A DNA stretch of 25,192 nucleotides from assembly GCF_046035435.1 (NCBI RefSeq), contig NZ_JBFNFH010000022.1, one strand, 5' to 3'. Made by a program: the position numbers and the translations under genes. Of this stretch, positions 21,710 through 25,192 are shown piece by piece; positions within the stretch are counted from its first letter, which is position 1, and every line of letters begins with the position of its first letter. This DNA is from Helcococcus bovis. GTDB taxonomy: Bacteria > Bacillota > Clostridia > Tissierellales > Peptoniphilaceae. The notes under the pieces are model-generated. The model was given only the letters and a program-made list of their open reading frames with translations, was not told the origin of the DNA and ran no database searches.

Positions 21710-22507
21710 ATGAAATTTTTACATTTATTAACAAAAAAGAAATATATTTTTATATTAATGATAGCGTTTACCTTTTTGGTATTTAAGGATTTTCTTAATA
21801 CATTAGTATTTTTTGATATGAATTCACCGGATTTATCTAAATTTGATCATACTGCACTTTTTAAAATGAAAAAAGAGATTATGTTATCTAATATTAATTT
21901 AACTGTTTTAAAATTTAATTTTATGTTTTATGCCTCGTTTATTATACCGATTTTTTTAGTTATAGTAAGTTATGATTACAGTAAGATAAGATCCAATAGC
22001 CTTAGATTTAATATAGGAAAAAATAATAAATATAATGATTTGCTTTTAAATTTGAAATTAAAATTAGCGGGATTTAATACCATTGTAATTTTTTCAGTTT
22101 TCTTTTTTGTAATTTTAATAGGGAAGATTTTAGGAGGAGCTGTTCCGGTATTAGATGAATTTGTTTTTGATAGAGGTAGCATATTATTAAATATTTTTAA
22201 TGACGGATATAAATATTTGTTTTTTGTTGCATTTACTATTATGATAGCTGTATTTATTAACAGTATGTTTTTATTTACATTATTAGACTATACAAATTAT
22301 ATCTATGGAGTCTTATTGTATTTAGGCGTTATGTGGATTGGATCTCTTATTATTTATCCAATACTTCCTAAGTACATTGTACCTATGTCTACAATAATGA
22401 TATCAGCTTATGGAAAACTTACATTCTTAAAAGTTATTTTACCTTATTCTTCAATTATTTTAATCTTAATGTATTTTGTTTTGTTTAAGAAATATGAGGT
22501 AAAATAG
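21710..22507 (+). CDS. Membrane protein, putative ABC permease component
   Basis: A 265-aa protein with about six hydrophobic segments (roughly 12-34, 67-88, 122-143, 167-190, 196-218, 238-258) and a basic N-terminus. The size and layout fit the small permeases encoded with an ABC ATPase in bacteriocin self-protection or peptide-export loci (ABC-2-like; DUF2705-type proteins sit beside DUF2712 genes in bacilli). I cannot assign a family by motif. AAGGAGAG precedes the ATG. Its TAG shares one base with the next gene's GTG start. Composition is very AT-rich, as in the rest of the cassette. Confidence 0.65.
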   Translation: MKFLHLLTKKKYIFILMIAFTFLVFKDFLNTLVFFDMNSPDLSKFDHTALFKMKKEIMLSNINLTVLKFNFMFYASFIIPIFLVIVSYDYSKIRSNSLRFNIGKNNKYNDLLLNLKLKLAGFNTIVIFSVFFFVILIGKILGGAVPVLDEFVFDRGSILLNIFNDGYKYLFFVAFTIMIAVFINSMFLFTLLDYTNYIYGVLLYLGVMWIGSLIIYPILPKYIVPMSTIMISAYGKLTFLKVILPYSSIILILMYFVLFKKYEVK

Positions 22508-23142
22508 TGAAAAAGATTTTTTATAGTATTTTTAGAATTATTTTAATTTATTTATTACTAAATATGTTATTTAATATTTTGATTCATCAGGAAAATATGA
22601 AAATGAATATGTCGGAGTTTATAAATTATGGATTTAATTCAATATATGCTTTTGATATGTTTGGAAATCATAGATTAGATTTTATAAAATTTTTAATCAG
22701 TTTATCATTATTTATTTTAGTAGAATTTGATTTAATTGTATTTATTTCTGATTGTAGTCAAGGATTTAAGGAAATAATAAAATATCATTCAAAAAATAAA
22801 TTTAACTATATATTGAAATTATTTTTGTTATTTAAGAGATATATATTGAATATATTAATTTATTGGATAATATTATTTGCTTTTTCAGTATTACTTATAA
22901 ACAAAGTTGCTTTTTATAATTTTAATGATGTAATTAATTTAATTGTTTTTATATTTATTAATGTTTTTTTGAGTTACGTTTTTACAATTTATAGTAAAAA
23001 TAGTTTGACTGCTATACTACTTTTTGTTTCTAAAATATTTATATTTAATATATTTTTTGAGAATATTATAATTTTAGGTTTGGTATTAGTTTTATTAATT
23101 TTTGCTTATTTATTTGTGGGCAGGATTGGAGAAAGTATATGA
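22507..23142 (+). CDS. Membrane protein, second putative ABC permease component
   Basis: A 211-aa protein with a GTG start overlapping the previous stop by one base; no separate strong ribosome-binding site, so coupled translation is likely. About six hydrophobic segments (near 5-24, 60-83, 110-132, 136-158, 164-182, 186-206) and a soluble Lys-rich stretch around 90-105. It resembles DUF2705-like or ABC-2-type small permeases in layout only. It overlaps the ATPase gene by 4 bp (ATGA). Probably forms a membrane complex with the preceding protein and the ATPase. Confidence 0.6.
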   Translation: MKKIFYSIFRIILIYLLLNMLFNILIHQENMKMNMSEFINYGFNSIYAFDMFGNHRLDFIKFLISLSLFILVEFDLIVFISDCSQGFKEIIKYHSKNKFNYILKLFLLFKRYILNILIYWIILFAFSVLLINKVAFYNFNDVINLIVFIFINVFLSYVFTIYSKNSLTAILLFVSKIFIFNIFFENIIILGLVLVLLIFAYLFVGRIGESI

Positions 23143-23768
23143 AAATTGAAGTAAAATCAGCAAAAAAATCTTTTGGTGAAAATGTTGTATTTGATAATGT
23201 AAACGTTGAATTTAGTACCGGCAATTTTTATTTAATTAAAGGGATAAATGGTTCGGGGAAAACCGTATTTTTAAAATGCTTATGTGGATATTTTGTTTTG
23301 GATTCAGGAGATATATTACAGGATAATATAAAAATAAGAGATAAAAATAATTTTATTCAAAACGCAGGGATAATAATTGAAACTCCAAGTTTTTTAGAGC
23401 ATTTAACAGTTCTAGAAAATCTAAATTTACTGAAAAAAATGTCAAAAAAAATCACAGATGAAAAAATAGATTTATGGATTAGATTTTATAAAATAGAAAA
23501 ATTTAAAAATACAAAATATAAAAATTGTTCTTTGGGAACTAAGCAAAAATTACTATTGATACAAGCGTTTATTCATGAACCTGAGCTATTGATTTTAGAT
23601 GAACCCTTTAATTCTTTAGATATTGAAAGTGTAAATAAAACATTTAAATATTTATCTGATATAAAAAAAGATTCTATAATTATTCTAAGCACACATATAA
23701 ATGATAATGTTAATTATATTTCAGATGAAGAATATTTGTTTGAAGATGGAGTTATGAAAAAAATTTAG
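23139..23768 (+). CDS. ABC transporter ATP-binding protein
   Basis: Cytoplasmic ATPase of 209 aa, a single domain. Walker A GINGSGKT (35-42), signature region CSLGTKQK (130-137; LGTKQ in place of LSGGQ), Walker B LLILDEP (150-156), D-loop NSLD and H-loop His186 in LSTHIND. The Q-loop position appears as Glu in IIIETPSF (about 81), typical of ABC-2/bacitracin-resistance-like exporters. It overlaps the permease gene by 4 bp and closes the cassette. It probably energises immunity to, or export of, the secreted protein encoded first. Confidence 0.88.
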   Translation: MKIEVKSAKKSFGENVVFDNVNVEFSTGNFYLIKGINGSGKTVFLKCLCGYFVLDSGDILQDNIKIRDKNNFIQNAGIIIETPSFLEHLTVLENLNLLKKMSKKITDEKIDLWIRFYKIEKFKNTKYKNCSLGTKQKLLLIQAFIHEPELLILDEPFNSLDIESVNKTFKYLSDIKKDSIIILSTHINDNVNYISDEEYLFEDGVMKKI

Positions 23769-23819
23769 CAAAATTTTATCTCATATTGTTTAATTAAAAA
23801 AGATATTACAAAATTAACC

Positions 23820-23860
23820 GCCCCCAAAAAGTTGGTCTTTAAGTACAACTTTTTGGGGGC
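23820..23860. terminator. Strong GC-capped hairpin between convergent genes
   Basis: A 15-bp perfect stem, GCCCCCAAAAAGTTG (23820-23834) against 23846-23860, with an 11-nt loop. A weaker outer complementarity (TATTACA at 23804-23810 with TGTAATA at 23873-23879) surrounds it. It lacks a clean T-run after the stem, but its position between the ABC ATPase and the minus-strand wall-protein gene suggests bidirectional termination. Confidence 0.65.
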
Positions 23861-23898
23861 ACTTTAATGATCTGTAATAACTTTATTATTTTTTAAAA

Positions 23899-25065
23899 TT
23901 ATCTAATATAAACATCGAAATGATTTCCGTATGTGCCTCTATCGTAAACTTTACCTTTATAACCAAAAGGAGTATTAATAATTGTTCCTTTTGGTGCATC
24001 ATTTGCTAAAACAATGTATCCGTCTCCATCGGCAACATATCCACCTTCATTTACGTGTCTACCAGGGATATATAATCCGCCGCCAGGTAGTACACTTTGT
24101 GAGTAATATGTGAATTTATATCCTCCCCAATATACAACTCCATTAAATTGAAATTGACTTAATGAATATTGATAAGATGTACTTGATACTGAAGGTTTTT
24201 TCTTAGTTCCATATTCAACGATTTCATTAGTTGCTTTTTCTAATTGTTTTGAACTAACTAATGTTTTATTTTTGTCTTCATGTTTGTATGTGTTTTCTAA
24301 TAGTCCATTTTTTCCTTTTTGAACTACTTTTGTTTCACCTTCATACATATTACTATTGGATTTTTTCTCTGTTTTGAATTCTACTTTTTCTTTTAATATT
24401 TCTTTAGAACCTAGTGTTACTTTTTCTGTAACAGGTGAAAGTACAATAGATTCGGATTTTTTTGTATCGGAAACTACTTTACCATTAATCGTAATTTTAG
24501 TGAAGTTATTTTGCTTTATACCGTCATAACCCTTAATATTTACAATTTTTTCTCCGTATTTTCTATTGAAATCATATTTAGTTTCAGTTTTATGTTTAAT
24601 GCTTTCTTTTTTATTGTAGTTTAATACTTGTATATCATCAAATATTACAGTATCACCGTTTTTTATAGATGAAGTAGCTTTTGGAACTACATTATCATCG
24701 CTATCTGGCTTTATACCATATTCGTTTAAGAAATCTGATACATTATTTTTAAATGTTGATACAGTAAGATTTTTTCCTTTATTCTTAAAAGAAATTGATT
24801 TTTTATTATTTACAGTTATAACAGTTTTTGGATTTACAACTGAATTAAGATCATTTAAAATCTCTGTATTTTTTATAGCTATATTTTGTTCTTTTAGAAC
24901 ATCTTCGACAGTTTTTGCAGAAGTTGTAATAGTTTTTCTATTACCATCAATGTTTAACTCTATATTTTTAGGTTTAGAAGCGATAGATATTTCTCCTAAT
25001 CCTATTATGGTTACTAAAGTTAAAGTGCTGACTATAGCTTTTTTATTCTTATTAAAAAAGTTCAT
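23899..25065 (-). CDS. Secreted G5/3D-domain cell-wall protein (YabE-like)
   Basis: Exported wall-associated protein of 388 aa. The N-terminal hydrophobic segment about 10-30 is a signal peptide or anchor. Two DUF348 (YabE-type) units follow (about 34-75 and 78-122), then two G5-like regions (about 145-222 and 223-292), and a C-terminal 3D-type domain (about 310-388) with the aspartates in DGDGYIVLA, NDAPKG, VYDRG and HFDVYI; G5 domains are thought to bind N-acetylglucosamine, and 3D proteins (YocH, RpfB/MltA-like fold) cleave or remodel peptidoglycan. GGAGG precedes the ATG. It has a good promoter with a WalR-like box upstream. A decayed copy of its 3' end lies 3 kb away. Confidence 0.85.
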   Translation of the reverse strand: MNFFNKNKKAIVSTLTLVTIIGLGEISIASKPKNIELNIDGNRKTITTSAKTVEDVLKEQNIAIKNTEILNDLNSVVNPKTVITVNNKKSISFKNKGKNLTVSTFKNNVSDFLNEYGIKPDSDDNVVPKATSSIKNGDTVIFDDIQVLNYNKKESIKHKTETKYDFNRKYGEKIVNIKGYDGIKQNNFTKITINGKVVSDTKKSESIVLSPVTEKVTLGSKEILKEKVEFKTEKKSNSNMYEGETKVVQKGKNGLLENTYKHEDKNKTLVSSKQLEKATNEIVEYGTKKKPSVSSTSYQYSLSQFQFNGVVYWGGYKFTYYSQSVLPGGGLYIPGRHVNEGGYVADGDGYIVLANDAPKGTIINTPFGYKGKVYDRGTYGNHFDVYIR

Positions 25066-25090
25066 AATACCTCCGTTGGAACCTTTTTAA

Positions 25091-25119
25091 ATAATATATT
25101 TACCGTAATATTTTGTCAA
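25091..25119 (-). promoter_or_regulatory. Sigma-A promoter of the G5/3D protein gene
   Basis: Reading leftward: TTGACA (25119-25114), 17 bp, TATTAT (25096-25091). Confidence 0.75.
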
Positions 25120-25125
25120 GTTTTT

Positions 25126-25142
25126 TGTAACAAATTTGTAAT
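25126..25142 (+). promoter_or_regulatory. WalR (YycF)-like binding site
   Basis: TGTAAC-AAATT-TGTAAT matches the WalR consensus TGTWAH-N5-TGTWAH exactly. It lies 7 bp upstream of the -35 of a 3D-domain wall gene, the class of gene (for example yocH) that WalRK activates. It is read on the strand opposite the gene, which weakens the call, and such AT-rich patterns can arise by chance. Confidence 0.45.
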
Positions 25143-25192
25143 TTTTTGGAAAATATTACAAAAAAGTAATATATTAATGAAGATTTTGTATT

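Overview
The window is AT-rich, densely coded DNA from a low-GC Gram-positive anaerobe. The protein families (EcfA1-EcfA2-EcfT-TruA-L13-S9 order, mevalonate-route isoprenoid genes, lipobox lipoproteins, WINP-type SH3-like wall repeats, a G5/3D wall protein) suggest a Gram-positive anaerobic coccus of the Peptoniphilaceae/Parvimonas type. The genus is an inference from gene content, not a database match.

Region 1 (1-5780) is housekeeping. An L,D-transpeptidase gene is coupled by stop/start overlap to ecfA1-ecfA2-ecfT-truA. A consensus promoter and an L13-type leader RNA precede rplM-rpsI, and a strong terminator closes the operon. Region 2 (5780-8373) is a metal-homeostasis block. A Fur/Zur-type palindrome sits just downstream of a promoter for a histidine-rich lipoprotein carrying a pneumococcal-histidine-triad-like motif. 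A NiCo-like riboswitch precedes a P1B-4-type (SPC / HEGST) metal-export ATPase. Region 3 (8444-15084) holds a secreted protein with five SH3-like repeats, an M18 aminopeptidase, deoD, a YitT-family membrane protein, a small DUF898 protein and asnA.

Region 4 (15189-20838) is one apparent operon: a two-TM protein, a TctA-family carrier, mevalonate kinase, mevalonate diphosphate decarboxylase, phosphomevalonate kinase and type 2 IPP isomerase. Junctions overlap or nearly touch, so the carrier is tied to mevalonate use. Region 5 (20839-25142) looks accessory: a secreted small protein resembling DUF2712, two small membrane proteins and an ABC ATPase. This cassette lies between an intact G5/3D wall-protein gene and a decayed duplicate of that gene's 3' end, 3,050 bp away. 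A 21-nt inverted repeat encloses the secreted-protein gene, and its promoter spacer holds a 12-A tract.

The least explained signals are (i) two decorated hairpins flanking the DUF898 gene that share an invariant core (TCCGCAG / CGAGGA) while inner and outer stems differ but stay paired, and (ii) the accessory secreted-protein/ABC cassette with its duplicated boundary.
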